In this document: piece after piece, positions 51,744 to 60,281 of the stretch
Numbering within the stretch: the stretch's first letter is position 1
How the letters are laid out: every line of letters begins with the position of its first letter
Assembly: GCF_001976065.1 (NCBI RefSeq)
Contig: NZ_MNAH01000005.1
Coordinates: 197,248-261,247, forward strand
Length of the DNA stretch: 64,000 nt
Source: Pseudomonas putida
GTDB lineage: Bacteria; Pseudomonadota; Gammaproteobacteria; Pseudomonadales; Pseudomonadaceae
Direction: 5' to 3'
The notes under the pieces: model-generated
Told to the model about the DNA's origin: nothing
The model's input: the letters and a program-made list of their open reading frames with translations, nothing else
Database searches by the model: none
Made by a program: the position numbers and the translations under genes

Positions 51744-52862
51744 TTGATTGTCTTCCGTTATCTATCCCGCGAAGTCCTGTTGACCTTGAGTGCCGTCAGT
51801 GCGGTGTTGCTGGTCATCATCATGAGTGGACGCTTCATCAAGTACCTCGCGCAGGCAGCATCGGGTCAACTGGACCCGGGCTCGCTGTTCCTCATCATGG
51901 GCTTTCGCCTGCCGGGGTTCCTGCAGCTGATCCTGCCCCTGGGCCTGTTTCTCGGGATCCTGCTGGCCTATGGCCGCCTTTACCTGGAAAGCGAGATGAC
52001 CGTGCTGTCGGCCACGGGCATGAGCCAGCAACGCCTGTTTCGCATGACCCTGTTCCCGGCGACCCTGGTTGCGCTGATCGTTGCCTGGTTGAGTCTGAGC
52101 CTGGCGCCACAGGGCGCCAATCAGTTCCAGTTGCTGCTGAACAAGCAGGATGCCCTGACCGAGTTCGACACCCTTGAGCCTGGCCGTTTCCAGGCCCTGC
52201 GCGACGGCACGCGGGTAACCTATACCGAGAAGTTGTCGGACGACCGCATCAATCTGGCCGGGGTCTTCATTTCGCAAAAGAACGTCAGTTCCGACAAGAA
52301 GGATCGCGGGATCTCGGTGCTGGTGGCGGAAAAAGGCCGGCAGGAAATCCGCCCTGACGGCAACCGCTACCTGATCCTCGACAATGGCTACCGCTATGAC
52401 GGTAATCCAGGTCAGGCCGATTACCGGGCAATCAAGTACGACGAATACGGCGTGCTGCTGCCCAAGCCGGACGTGAGCGACGAAGTGACCGACCGGGACG
52501 CCATGCCCACGAGCTCCTTGCTGGGCAGCGACGACCTCCGTTCCCGCACCGAGCTGCAATGGCGCCTGTCCCTGCCGTTGCTGGTGTTCATCGTGACCTT
52601 GATGGCGGTGCCGCTGTCGCGGGTCAATCCGCGCCAGGGCCGTTTCCTCAAACTGTTGCCGGCAATCCTTCTTTATATGGCCTACCTGACCATCCTGATT
52701 GCTGCTCGCGGCGCCCTCGAAAAGGGCAAGATCCCGCCGGCGTTGGGGTTGTGGTGGGTGCACGGGATTTTCCTGGTCATCGGCCTGGGCTTGCTCTACT
52801 GGGAGCCCTTGCAGTTGAAGAGGGCGAGTCGCCGCAGTGCGCTGGAGGTGGCCCGTGGTTAA
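51744..52862 (+). CDS. lptF: LPS-transport permease LptF
   Basis: 372 residues. YjgP/YjgQ-family inner-membrane permease: TM near residues 10-35, 55-80 and 95-120, a large periplasmic beta-jellyroll domain (about 125-255), then three more TM segments. Together with LptG and LptB it extracts LPS from the inner membrane. I use TTG 51744 because GGAG lies eight bases upstream; the GTG at 51735 would place GGAG inside the start codon. Confidence 0.95.
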   Translation: MIVFRYLSREVLLTLSAVSAVLLVIIMSGRFIKYLAQAASGQLDPGSLFLIMGFRLPGFLQLILPLGLFLGILLAYGRLYLESEMTVLSATGMSQQRLFRMTLFPATLVALIVAWLSLSLAPQGANQFQLLLNKQDALTEFDTLEPGRFQALRDGTRVTYTEKLSDDRINLAGVFISQKNVSSDKKDRGISVLVAEKGRQEIRPDGNRYLILDNGYRYDGNPGQADYRAIKYDEYGVLLPKPDVSDEVTDRDAMPTSSLLGSDDLRSRTELQWRLSLPLLVFIVTLMAVPLSRVNPRQGRFLKLLPAILLYMAYLTILIAARGALEKGKIPPALGLWWVHGIFLVIGLGLLYWEPLQLKRASRRSALEVARG

Positions 52863-53916
52863 GCTCGACCGCTACATTGGTAGCAGCGTGTTCGTGGCGA
52901 TCCTGGCGGTACTGGGGATCATTCTCGGCCTGGCCACGTTGTTCGCCTTCATCGACGAAATGGGCGACGCCAGCGATACCTATACCTTGCTCGATGTCCT
53001 GAGCTACGTATTGTTGACGGCGCCACGCCGGCTCTACGACATGTTGCCGATGGCAGCCCTGATCGGTTGCCTGATCGGCCTCGGCAGCCTGGCCAGCAAC
53101 AGCGAGCTGACCATCATGCGTGCGGCTGGCGTGTCCATCGGGCGAATCGTCTGGGCGGTCATGAAGCCGATGCTGGTGCTGATGGTGGTGGGCGTGCTGA
53201 TCGGCGAATACGTTGCGCCGGCGACCGAAAGTACCGCCCAGGCCAACCGTTCGCTGGCCCAGGGCAGTGGCGACGCGCAAAGCGCCAAGCACGGCCTGTG
53301 GCATCGCCAGGGTGACGAATTCATCCACGTCAACTCCGTGCAACCCAATGGCCTGCTGTATGGCGTGACCCGCTATCACTTCGACAAGGAACGCCACATG
53401 CTGTCGGCCAGCTTCGCCAAGCGCGCGGAGTTCGACAAGGATCACTGGCAGCTGTCCGATGTCACCACCACGGTTTTTCATGAGAAGAACACCGAAGTGG
53501 TGACCGCCCCGGTCGAGCGCTGGGATGTGGCGTTGAGCCCGCAACTGTTGAGTACGGTGGTCATGGCGCCGGAATCGCTATCGATCTCGGGGCTGTGGGG
53601 CTACATCCACTATCTGGCGGACCAGGGGCTGAACAATGGCCGTTACTGGCTGGCGTTTTGGGTCAAGGTGTTGCAGCCGCTGGTCACCGCTGCCCTGGTA
53701 CTGATGGCGATTTCCTTCATCTTTGGTCCGTTGCGCTCAGTGACCCTCGGTCAGCGGGTGTTTACCGGTGTACTGGTGGGTTTCACCTTCCGTATAGCCC
53801 AGGATTTGCTGGGTCCTTCGAGCCTGGTCTTCGGTTTCTCGCCACTGTTTGCGGTGCTTGTGCCCGCCAGTATCTGTGCCCTGGCCGGGCTCTGGTTGTT
53901 GCGTCGCGCTGGTTGA
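52855..53916 (+). CDS. lptG: LPS-transport permease LptG
   Basis: 353 residues, YjgP/YjgQ family with the same six-TM plus periplasmic jellyroll organisation. GTG start at 52855 overlaps the lptF stop by eight bases, and GGAGG precedes it at good spacing; a GTG farther upstream gives extra non-family residues. Forms the LptFG heterodimer with LptB2. Confidence 0.95.
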   Translation: MVKLDRYIGSSVFVAILAVLGIILGLATLFAFIDEMGDASDTYTLLDVLSYVLLTAPRRLYDMLPMAALIGCLIGLGSLASNSELTIMRAAGVSIGRIVWAVMKPMLVLMVVGVLIGEYVAPATESTAQANRSLAQGSGDAQSAKHGLWHRQGDEFIHVNSVQPNGLLYGVTRYHFDKERHMLSASFAKRAEFDKDHWQLSDVTTTVFHEKNTEVVTAPVERWDVALSPQLLSTVVMAPESLSISGLWGYIHYLADQGLNNGRYWLAFWVKVLQPLVTAALVLMAISFIFGPLRSVTLGQRVFTGVLVGFTFRIAQDLLGPSSLVFGFSPLFAVLVPASICALAGLWLLRRAG

Positions 53917-53945
53917 TGGCGGTCTGTACGACGCTTGACTGGTGA

Positions 53946-53981
53946 TAAAAACGCCCCTGTCGCAAGACCGGGGCGTTTTTG
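53946..53981. terminator. Rho-independent terminator after lptG
   Basis: Stem ACGCCCC/GGGGCGT with twelve-base loop, then five T. Symmetric A/T flanks make it bidirectional. Confidence 0.93.
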
Positions 53982-54086
53982 TACGGGCCGTCTGGCCTGC
54001 AAACGTGACGCTTGCGCCGTGGATCAGGTACAATTCCCGGCTATTTTTCGGCGGGCTATGCCTGCAGCCTTTTTGAGTGTTGATCC

Positions 54087-55886
54087 GTGAGTGATTTGAG
54101 TCATATCCGCAATTTCTCCATCATCGCCCACATTGACCATGGCAAGTCGACGCTGGCCGATCGCTTCATCCAGATGTGCGGCGGCCTGGCCGAGCGTGAA
54201 ATGGAAGCCCAGGTACTGGATTCCATGGATCTTGAGCGTGAGCGCGGGATCACCATCAAGGCGCACAGCGTCACGCTGTATTACAAGGCTCGCGATGGCG
54301 TCACCTACCAACTGAACTTCATCGATACGCCCGGTCACGTGGACTTCACCTATGAGGTGAGCCGTTCGCTGGCAGCCTGTGAAGGCGCGCTGCTGGTGGT
54401 CGATGCCGGTCAAGGCGTTGAAGCGCAATCGGTTGCCAACTGCTACACGGCGATCGAGCAGGGCCTGGAAGTGATGCCGGTCCTGAACAAGATCGACCTG
54501 CCACAGGCCGATCCGGACCGCGTAAAAGAAGAAATCGAAAAAATCATCGGCATCGATGCCACCGACGCGGTCACTTGCAGTGCCAAGACCGGCCTGGGCG
54601 TCGATGAAGTGCTGGAGCGTCTGGTCACCACCATTCCTGCTCCGACCGGCAACATCGAAGATCCGCTGCAGGCGTTGATCATCGACTCCTGGTTCGACAA
54701 CTATCTGGGCGTCGTGTCCCTGGTGCGCGTGCGCCACGGTCGCGTGAAGAAGGGCGACAAGATCCTGGTCAAGTCCACCGGCAAGATCCACCTGGTGGAC
54801 AGCGTGGGCGTGTTCAACCCGAAACACACCGCTACCGTCGACCTCAAGGCCGGTGAAGTAGGTTTCATCATCGCCGGTATCAAGGACATTCACGGTGCAC
54901 CGGTGGGTGACACCCTGACCTTGAGCTCGACGCCGGACGTCGATGTGCTGCCAGGCTTCAAGCGCATTCAGCCGCAGGTCTACGCCGGCCTTTTCCCGGT
55001 CAGCTCCGACGACTTCGAAGACTTCCGTGAAGCCCTGCAAAAGCTCACCCTGAACGACTCGTCGCTGCAGTACACGCCGGAAAGCTCCGACGCCCTGGGC
55101 TTCGGCTTCCGTTGCGGCTTCCTCGGCATGCTGCACATGGAGATCATCCAGGAGCGCCTGGAGCGCGAGTACGACCTGGACCTGATCACCACGGCGCCTA
55201 CGGTAATCTTCGAGCTGCTGCTCAAGACCGGTGAGACGATCTACGTCGATAACCCGTCGAAGTTGCCGGATCTGTCGTCGATCGAAGACATGCGCGAGCC
55301 GATCGTGCGCGCCAACATCCTTGTGCCGCAAGAGCACCTGGGCAACGTCATTACCCTGTGCATCGAAAAACGCGGTGTGCAGGTCGACATGCTGTTCCTC
55401 GGCTCCCAGGTCCAGGTGACCTACGACTTGCCGATGAACGAAGTGGTGCTGGACTTCTTCGATCGCCTGAAGTCCACCAGCCGCGGCTATGCTTCGCTGG
55501 ATTACCATTTCGATCGTTACCAATCGGCTAGTCTGGTGAAACTGGACGTGCTGATCAACGGCGACAAGGTCGACGCCCTGGCGTTGATCGTGCACCGTGA
55601 CAATGCGCACTACAAAGGTCGCCAGTTGACCGAGAAGATGAAAGAACTGATTCCGCGGCAGATGTTCGACGTGGCAATCCAGGCCGCCATTGGCGGGCAG
55701 ATTGTGGCGCGTACAACCGTCAAGGCGCTCAGAAAGAACGTATTGGCCAAATGCTACGGCGGTGACGTCAGCCGTAAGAAAAAGCTGCTGGAAAAGCAAA
55801 AGGCCGGTAAAAAACGCATGAAGCAGGTCGGCAACGTGGAAATTCCACAAGAAGCCTTCCTTGCCGTGCTCAGGTTGGATAGTTAG
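54087..55886 (+). CDS. lepA: Elongation factor 4 LepA
   Basis: 599 residues with GTG start. GTPase motifs AHIDHGKST (G1), ERERGITIK (G2), DTPGHVDF (G3), NKIDL (G4), then EF-G-like domains and the LepA-specific C-terminal domain ending KKLLEKQKAGKKRMKQVG. Ribosome back-translocase or biogenesis factor. First gene of lepA-lepB-rnc-era. Confidence 0.98.
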   Translation: MSDLSHIRNFSIIAHIDHGKSTLADRFIQMCGGLAEREMEAQVLDSMDLERERGITIKAHSVTLYYKARDGVTYQLNFIDTPGHVDFTYEVSRSLAACEGALLVVDAGQGVEAQSVANCYTAIEQGLEVMPVLNKIDLPQADPDRVKEEIEKIIGIDATDAVTCSAKTGLGVDEVLERLVTTIPAPTGNIEDPLQALIIDSWFDNYLGVVSLVRVRHGRVKKGDKILVKSTGKIHLVDSVGVFNPKHTATVDLKAGEVGFIIAGIKDIHGAPVGDTLTLSSTPDVDVLPGFKRIQPQVYAGLFPVSSDDFEDFREALQKLTLNDSSLQYTPESSDALGFGFRCGFLGMLHMEIIQERLEREYDLDLITTAPTVIFELLLKTGETIYVDNPSKLPDLSSIEDMREPIVRANILVPQEHLGNVITLCIEKRGVQVDMLFLGSQVQVTYDLPMNEVVLDFFDRLKSTSRGYASLDYHFDRYQSASLVKLDVLINGDKVDALALIVHRDNAHYKGRQLTEKMKELIPRQMFDVAIQAAIGGQIVARTTVKALRKNVLAKCYGGDVSRKKKLLEKQKAGKKRMKQVGNVEIPQEAFLAVLRLDS

Positions 55887-55891
55887 GTCCT

Positions 55892-56746
55892 ATGTCACTA
55901 AATTTCCCGCTGTTGCTGGTCATCGCCGTGTTCGTCTGCGGCCTGTTGGCGTTGCTTGATCTGTTGATCCTGGCACCGCGTCGGCGTGCCGCCATCGCTT
56001 CTTATCAGGGCAGCGTCAGCCAGCCTGATGGGGTGGTGGTCGAGAAGCTGAGCAAGGAACCGCTGCTGGTCGAATACGGCAAGTCGTTCTTCCCGGTGTT
56101 GTTCATCGTGCTGGTACTGCGTTCGTTCCTGGTGGAACCGTTCCAGATCCCGTCCGGCTCGATGAAACCGACCCTGGACGTCGGCGACTTCATTCTGGTG
56201 AGCAAGTTTTCCTACGGGATTCGCTTGCCGGTGATCGACAAGAAAATCATCGAAGTCGGTGAGCCACAGCGTGGCGATGTGATGGTATTCCGCTTCCCGA
56301 GCGATCCGAACGTCAACTACATCAAGCGTGTAGTCGGGCTGCCGGGCGACACGGTGCGGTATACCGCTGACAAGCGTCTGTTCGTCAACGGCGAGTCGAT
56401 TGCCGAGAAGCTGATCGGCTCCGAGCCGGGCACGCTGGGCAGCGCCGAGCTCTACAAGGAAAAACTCGGTGCCGCCGAGCACTTGATCCGCAAGGAAATG
56501 AGCCGTTATCGCGCAACGCCGGACCGTTCGTGGACCGTGCCAGCCGGGCACTACTTCATGATGGGCGACAACCGCGACAACTCCAACGACAGTCGCTACT
56601 GGGATGATCCAGCTATTCCCAAGGATCTGCTGGGCATGGTTCCCGACAAGAATATCGTCGGCAAGGCCTTCGCGGTCTGGATGAGCTGGCCGGAACCCAA
56701 ACTCAGTCACCTGCCGAATTTCTCGCGGGTTGGCCTGATCCAGTAA
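55892..56746 (+). CDS. lepB: Signal peptidase I LepB
   Basis: 284 residues. Two N-terminal membrane helices (LLVIAVFVCGLLALLDLLI and LFIVLVLRSFLVEPF), catalytic Ser in PSGSMKPTL (about residue 90), catalytic Lys in YIKRVVGLPGD (about 145) and GDNRDNSNDSRYW box E near the C-terminus. Removes signal peptides at the periplasmic face. Five bases after lepA. Confidence 0.97.
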   Translation: MSLNFPLLLVIAVFVCGLLALLDLLILAPRRRAAIASYQGSVSQPDGVVVEKLSKEPLLVEYGKSFFPVLFIVLVLRSFLVEPFQIPSGSMKPTLDVGDFILVSKFSYGIRLPVIDKKIIEVGEPQRGDVMVFRFPSDPNVNYIKRVVGLPGDTVRYTADKRLFVNGESIAEKLIGSEPGTLGSAELYKEKLGAAEHLIRKEMSRYRATPDRSWTVPAGHYFMMGDNRDNSNDSRYWDDPAIPKDLLGMVPDKNIVGKAFAVWMSWPEPKLSHLPNFSRVGLIQ

Positions 56747-56753
56747 TCAAACA

Positions 56754-56776
56754 CGGCGCTGTTGAACACAGCGCCG
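56754..56776. promoter_or_regulatory. Hairpin between lepB and rnc
   Basis: CGGCGCTG-TTGAACA-CAGCGCCG, an eight-base perfect stem with seven-base loop and no T tract. It lies eight bases after the lepB stop and upstream of rnc. It may be a processing site, and RNase III mRNA is known to be self-processed in other bacteria (inference here). Confidence 0.5.
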
Positions 56777-56814
56777 AATGCATTTCTGGAGTCGGCACAA
56801 TCGGCGAAAGAAGC

Positions 56815-56934
56815 ATGAAAACAACGATATTCAGGACGTTATTTTTGAACACAGCGTTAATTGTCCCAAGCCTGCGCCGACTCACGGCGATGGCGGTGGA
56901 ATCCAACCACGAACTCAGCGTGGGTAAACCGTGA
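56815..56934 (+). CDS. Small ORF (39 codons) at the usual DUF4845 position, coupled to rnc
   Basis: ATG at 56815, stop TGA at 56932-56934 overlapping the rnc GTG by three bases (GTGA). The peptide is basic-hydrophobic at its start (FRTLFLNTALIVPSL) and ends NHELSVGKP. In P. aeruginosa and most relatives, a DUF4845 gene of about 120 codons lies between lepB and rnc; it is absent here and this stub occupies its place, possibly a remnant of its start and end. The ribosome site is weak (AAAGAAG). It may instead be only a leader for rnc. Confidence 0.4.
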   Translation: MKTTIFRTLFLNTALIVPSLRRLTAMAVESNHELSVGKP

Positions 56935-57620
56935 GCGTCTCCTTAAGCCGTCTCGAGCGTCAGCTCGGCTACACCTTCAAGGATCAGGAACTGATGGTCC
57001 TGGCCCTGACTCACCGCAGTTTTGCCGGGCGCAACAACGAGCGCCTGGAATTCCTGGGTGATGCCATCCTCAATTTCGTTGCTGGCGAAGCCTTGTTCGA
57101 TCGCTTCCCGCTGGCTCGCGAAGGCCAGCTGTCGCGTTTGCGCGCACGCCTGGTCAAAGGTGAAACCCTGGCTGTACTGGCCCGTGGTTTCGATCTGGGC
57201 GAATACCTGCGCCTGGGCTCCGGTGAATTGAAAAGCGGCGGTTTCCGTCGCGAGTCAATTCTGGCCGATGCCCTGGAAGCGCTGATTGGTGCGATCTACC
57301 TGGACGCGGGCATGGAAGTGGCACGCGAGCGCGTGCTGGCCTGGCTGGCTGGAGAGTTCGAAGGCCTGACGCTGGTCGACACCAACAAAGATCCAAAGAC
57401 CCGCCTGCAGGAATTCCTGCAGTCCCGTGGTTGCGAGCTGCCGCGTTACGAAGTGGTGGATATCCAGGGTGAGCCGCATTGCCGGACGTTCTTCGTCGAA
57501 TGTGAAATCACCCTATTGAATGAAAAAAGCCGAGGTCAAGGTGTGAGCCGTCGTATTGCCGAACAGGTAGCGGCCGCCGCAGCACTGATTGCCCTGGGTG
57601 TGGAGAATGGCAATGACTGA
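56931..57620 (+). CDS. rnc: Ribonuclease III Rnc
   Basis: 229 residues, GTG start. RNase III signature ERLEFLGDAIL (about residues 38-48), second acidic site ALEALIGAIYLDAG (about 110-124), and a C-terminal dsRNA-binding domain (TRLQEFLQSRG, SRRIAEQVAAAAAL). Processes rRNA and structured mRNA. Overlaps era by eight bases. Confidence 0.97.
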   Translation: MSVSLSRLERQLGYTFKDQELMVLALTHRSFAGRNNERLEFLGDAILNFVAGEALFDRFPLAREGQLSRLRARLVKGETLAVLARGFDLGEYLRLGSGELKSGGFRRESILADALEALIGAIYLDAGMEVARERVLAWLAGEFEGLTLVDTNKDPKTRLQEFLQSRGCELPRYEVVDIQGEPHCRTFFVECEITLLNEKSRGQGVSRRIAEQVAAAAALIALGVENGND

Positions 57621-58515
57621 TACAAATGCAACGCGCTGTGGCTATGTTGCCATCGTCGGCCGTCCGAACGTGGGCAAGTCCACGCTGCTGAACCACATCC
57701 TCGGCCAGAAGCTGGCGATCACCTCGCGCAAGCCGCAAACCACCCGTCACAACATGCTCGGCATCAAGACCGAGGGTGATGTGCAGGCGATCTACGTCGA
57801 TACGCCCGGTATGCACAAGGGCGGCGAAAAGGCCCTGAACCGCTACATGAACAAAACCGCTTCGGCGGCGTTGAAAGACGTCGACGTGGTGATCTTCGTG
57901 GTTGATCGCACCAAGTGGACCGAAGAAGACCAGATGGTCCTCGAACGCGTCCAGTACGTGACCGGTCCGCTGATCGTGGCCTTGAACAAGACCGATCGCA
58001 TCGAAGACAAGGCCGAGCTGATGCCGCACCTGAGCTGGTTGCAGGAGCAGCTGCCGAACGCGCAGATCATCCCGATTTCCGCGCAGCACGGGCACAACCT
58101 CGACGCACTGGAAAAGGTCATCGCTGACCATCTGCCGGAGAACGATCACTTCTTCCCGGAAGACCAGATCACCGACCGCAGCAGCCGTTTCCTTGCTGCC
58201 GAACTGGTACGGGAAAAAATCATGCGCCAGCTGGGCGCCGAGCTGCCGTACCAGATCACCGTCGAAATCGAAGAGTTCAAGCAGCAGGGCAAGACGCTGC
58301 ACATCCATGCACTGATCCTGGTCGAGCGTGATGGCCAGAAGAAGATCATCATTGGCGACAAGGGCGAGCGCATCAAGCGCATCGGCACCGAGGCGCGCAA
58401 GGACATGGAGCTGCTGTTCGACTCCAAGATCATGCTCAACCTGTGGGTCAAGGTGAAGGGCGGCTGGTCCGATGACGAGCGCGCCTTGCGTTCGCTGGGT
58501 TACGGCGACCTGTAA
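57613..58515 (+). CDS. era: GTPase Era
   Basis: 300 residues. G1 GRPNVGKSTLLN, G3 DTPGMH, G4 NKTDR, then a KH RNA-binding domain (KKIIIGDKGERIKRIGTEAR in outline). 16S rRNA maturation and 30S assembly. ATG 57613 lies within the rnc 3' end; an earlier ATG (57607) would add only two residues. Confidence 0.97.
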   Translation: MTDTNATRCGYVAIVGRPNVGKSTLLNHILGQKLAITSRKPQTTRHNMLGIKTEGDVQAIYVDTPGMHKGGEKALNRYMNKTASAALKDVDVVIFVVDRTKWTEEDQMVLERVQYVTGPLIVALNKTDRIEDKAELMPHLSWLQEQLPNAQIIPISAQHGHNLDALEKVIADHLPENDHFFPEDQITDRSSRFLAAELVREKIMRQLGAELPYQITVEIEEFKQQGKTLHIHALILVERDGQKKIIIGDKGERIKRIGTEARKDMELLFDSKIMLNLWVKVKGGWSDDERALRSLGYGDL

Positions 58516-58538
58516 TACCTGAGCACAGGTGATAAAAC

Positions 58539-58628
58539 TGTGGGAGCGAGCCTGCTCGCGATAGCGGTCTGTCAGTCAACAACTCTGTTGAATGTTAGTC
58601 CCCCATCGCGAGCAAGCCCGCTCCCACA
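58539..58628. repeat. REP doublet (GTGGGAGCGAGC/GCCCGCTCCCAC, mixed arms)
   Basis: Left arm TGTGGGAGCGAGCCTGCTCG, right arm GAGCAAGCCCGCTCCCACA. The two arms carry different sub-variants (GAGCC versus GGGCT), so the hairpin contains G-T/C-A mismatches. It splits era from recO, which in many genomes are contiguous. Confidence 0.85.
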
Positions 58629-58675
58629 GTGGTTTTGGGGTGTCTGAAAAGCAGCAGTCCTTCATTGAGAATTCC

Positions 58676-59359
58676 ATGTCCCAACCCATCCCCCAACCCG
58701 CCTACGTCCTCCACTCCCGCGCCTACCGCGAAAGCAGCGCCCTGGTCGACTTCCTGACGCCGCAAGGTCGGCTGCGGGCGGTATTGCGCAGTGCGCGGGG
58801 CAAGGCCGGGACGCTGGCGCGGCCGTTCGTGCCGCTGGAGGTCGAGTTTCGCGGGCGTGGCGAACTGAAGAACGTCGGGCGCATGGAGAGTGCCGGCATC
58901 GCCACCTGGCTCAACGGCGAGGCGCTGTTCAGCGGGCTGTACCTCAATGAGCTTTTGATTCGCCTGCTGCCCGCCGAAGACCCTTTCCCTTCGGTGTTCG
59001 ACCACTATGCCGCGACGTTGCTGGCCCTGGCCGAAGGTCGAGCGCTGGAGCCGTTGCTGCGGTCGTTCGAATGGCGCCTGCTGGATGATCTGGGCTACGG
59101 CTTTTCACTGACTGCCGATATCCATGACGAAGCCATTGCGCCCGACGGTCTTTACCGTTTGCAGGTCGATGCGGGACTGGAGCGGGTCTATCTGCTGCAA
59201 CCCGGGTTGTTCAATGGCGCCGAACTGCTGGCCATGGCTGACGCCGACTGGAGCGCACCGGGTGCGTTGTCGGCGGCCAAGCGTTTGATGCGCCAGGCGC
59301 TGGCCGTTCACCTGGGTGGTCGGCCCCTGGTCAGTCGCGAGCTGTTTCGCAAGCCGTAG
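58676..59359 (+). CDS. recO: DNA repair protein RecO
   Basis: 227 residues. N-terminal OB fold (PAYVLHSRAYRESSALVDFLTPQGRL) and helical C-terminal domain (VFDHYAATLLAL, LRSFEWRLLDDLGYG). RecFOR recombinational repair mediator. I use ATG 58676; the frame is open earlier but that part is the REP element. Confidence 0.95.
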   Translation: MSQPIPQPAYVLHSRAYRESSALVDFLTPQGRLRAVLRSARGKAGTLARPFVPLEVEFRGRGELKNVGRMESAGIATWLNGEALFSGLYLNELLIRLLPAEDPFPSVFDHYAATLLALAEGRALEPLLRSFEWRLLDDLGYGFSLTADIHDEAIAPDGLYRLQVDAGLERVYLLQPGLFNGAELLAMADADWSAPGALSAAKRLMRQALAVHLGGRPLVSRELFRKP

Positions 59360-59408
59360 TCTCCCCGTATGCTGTGTACCGAACTTTTTCTGATTCTGGA
59401 GCGCTTCC

Positions 59409-60155
59409 GTGACCACCAGCACCCGCATTCTTCTTGGCGTAAACATCGACCACGTTGCCACCCTGCGTCAGGCCCGGGGCACGCGCTACCCGGACCCGGT
59501 CAAGGCGGCACTGGATGCGGAAGAGGCGGGCGCTGACGGCATCACCGTGCACCTGCGCGAAGACCGCCGGCACATCCAGGAGCGCGACGTGCTGCTGCTC
59601 AAGGACGTGCTGCAAACCCGCATGAACTTCGAAATGGGCGTCACCGAAGAAATGATGCAGTTCGCCGAGCGCATTCGCCCGGCGCACATCTGCCTGGTGC
59701 CGGAGACCCGTCAGGAGCTGACGACCGAAGGCGGACTGGATGTGGCGGGGCAGGAAGCGCGGATCAAGGCTGCCGTAGAGCGCCTGTCGAAGATCGGCTC
59801 GGAAGTGTCGCTGTTCATCGATGCCGACGAGCGACAGATCGAAGCGTCGCGTCGCGTCGGTGCGCCAGCCATCGAACTGCACACCGGACGTTATGCCGAT
59901 GCCGAGACGCCGACCGAAGTGGCTGAGGAACTCAAGCGTGTTGCCGACGGCGTAGCGTTCGGCCTGACTCAAGGCCTGATCGTCAATGCCGGCCACGGCC
60001 TGCATTATCACAACGTCGAGGCAGTGGCGGCGATCAAGGGCATCAACGAGCTGAACATCGGCCATGCACTGGTGGCCCATGCGTTGTTCGTTGGTTTCAA
60101 GTCGGCTGTTTCGGAGATGAAGGCGCTGATTCTGGCGGCGGCTACCAAGGCTTAA
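59409..60155 (+). CDS. pdxJ: Pyridoxine 5'-phosphate synthase PdxJ
   Basis: 248 residues, GTG start. TIM barrel with LGVNIDHVATLRQARGTRYPDPV (active His/Asp), DGITVHLREDRRHI, FEMG, LVPETR, VSLFID and the phosphate-binding NAGHGLHYHNV. Last committed step of deoxyxylulose-dependent vitamin B6 synthesis. 49 bp after recO. Confidence 0.97.
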   Translation: MTTSTRILLGVNIDHVATLRQARGTRYPDPVKAALDAEEAGADGITVHLREDRRHIQERDVLLLKDVLQTRMNFEMGVTEEMMQFAERIRPAHICLVPETRQELTTEGGLDVAGQEARIKAAVERLSKIGSEVSLFIDADERQIEASRRVGAPAIELHTGRYADAETPTEVAEELKRVADGVAFGLTQGLIVNAGHGLHYHNVEAVAAIKGINELNIGHALVAHALFVGFKSAVSEMKALILAAATKA

Positions 60156-60173
60156 AGGTCAACCCAAAACTAC

Positions 60174-60263
60174 TGTGGGAGCGAGCCTGCTCGCGAATGC
60201 GGATTATCATTCAACATCTTTGTTGGCTGAGACACCGCTTTCGCGAGCAAGCCCGCTCCCACA
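60174..60263. repeat. REP doublet (GTGGGAGCGAGC/GCCCGCTCCCAC, mixed arms)
   Basis: Left arm TGTGGGAGCGAGCCTGCTCG and right arm CGAGCAAGCCCGCTCCCACA with about 50 bp between. Same arm combination as the 58539 element, about 1.6 kb away. Lies between convergent pdxJ and mltF. Confidence 0.85.
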
Positions 60264-60281
60264 TTTGCTTTGCGGTGACTG

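Noticed and set aside
23604..60263. REP doublets as a CRISPR array
   Set aside because: The copies are scattered singly through the window, oriented as inverted pairs, with no regular repeat-spacer series and no cas genes.
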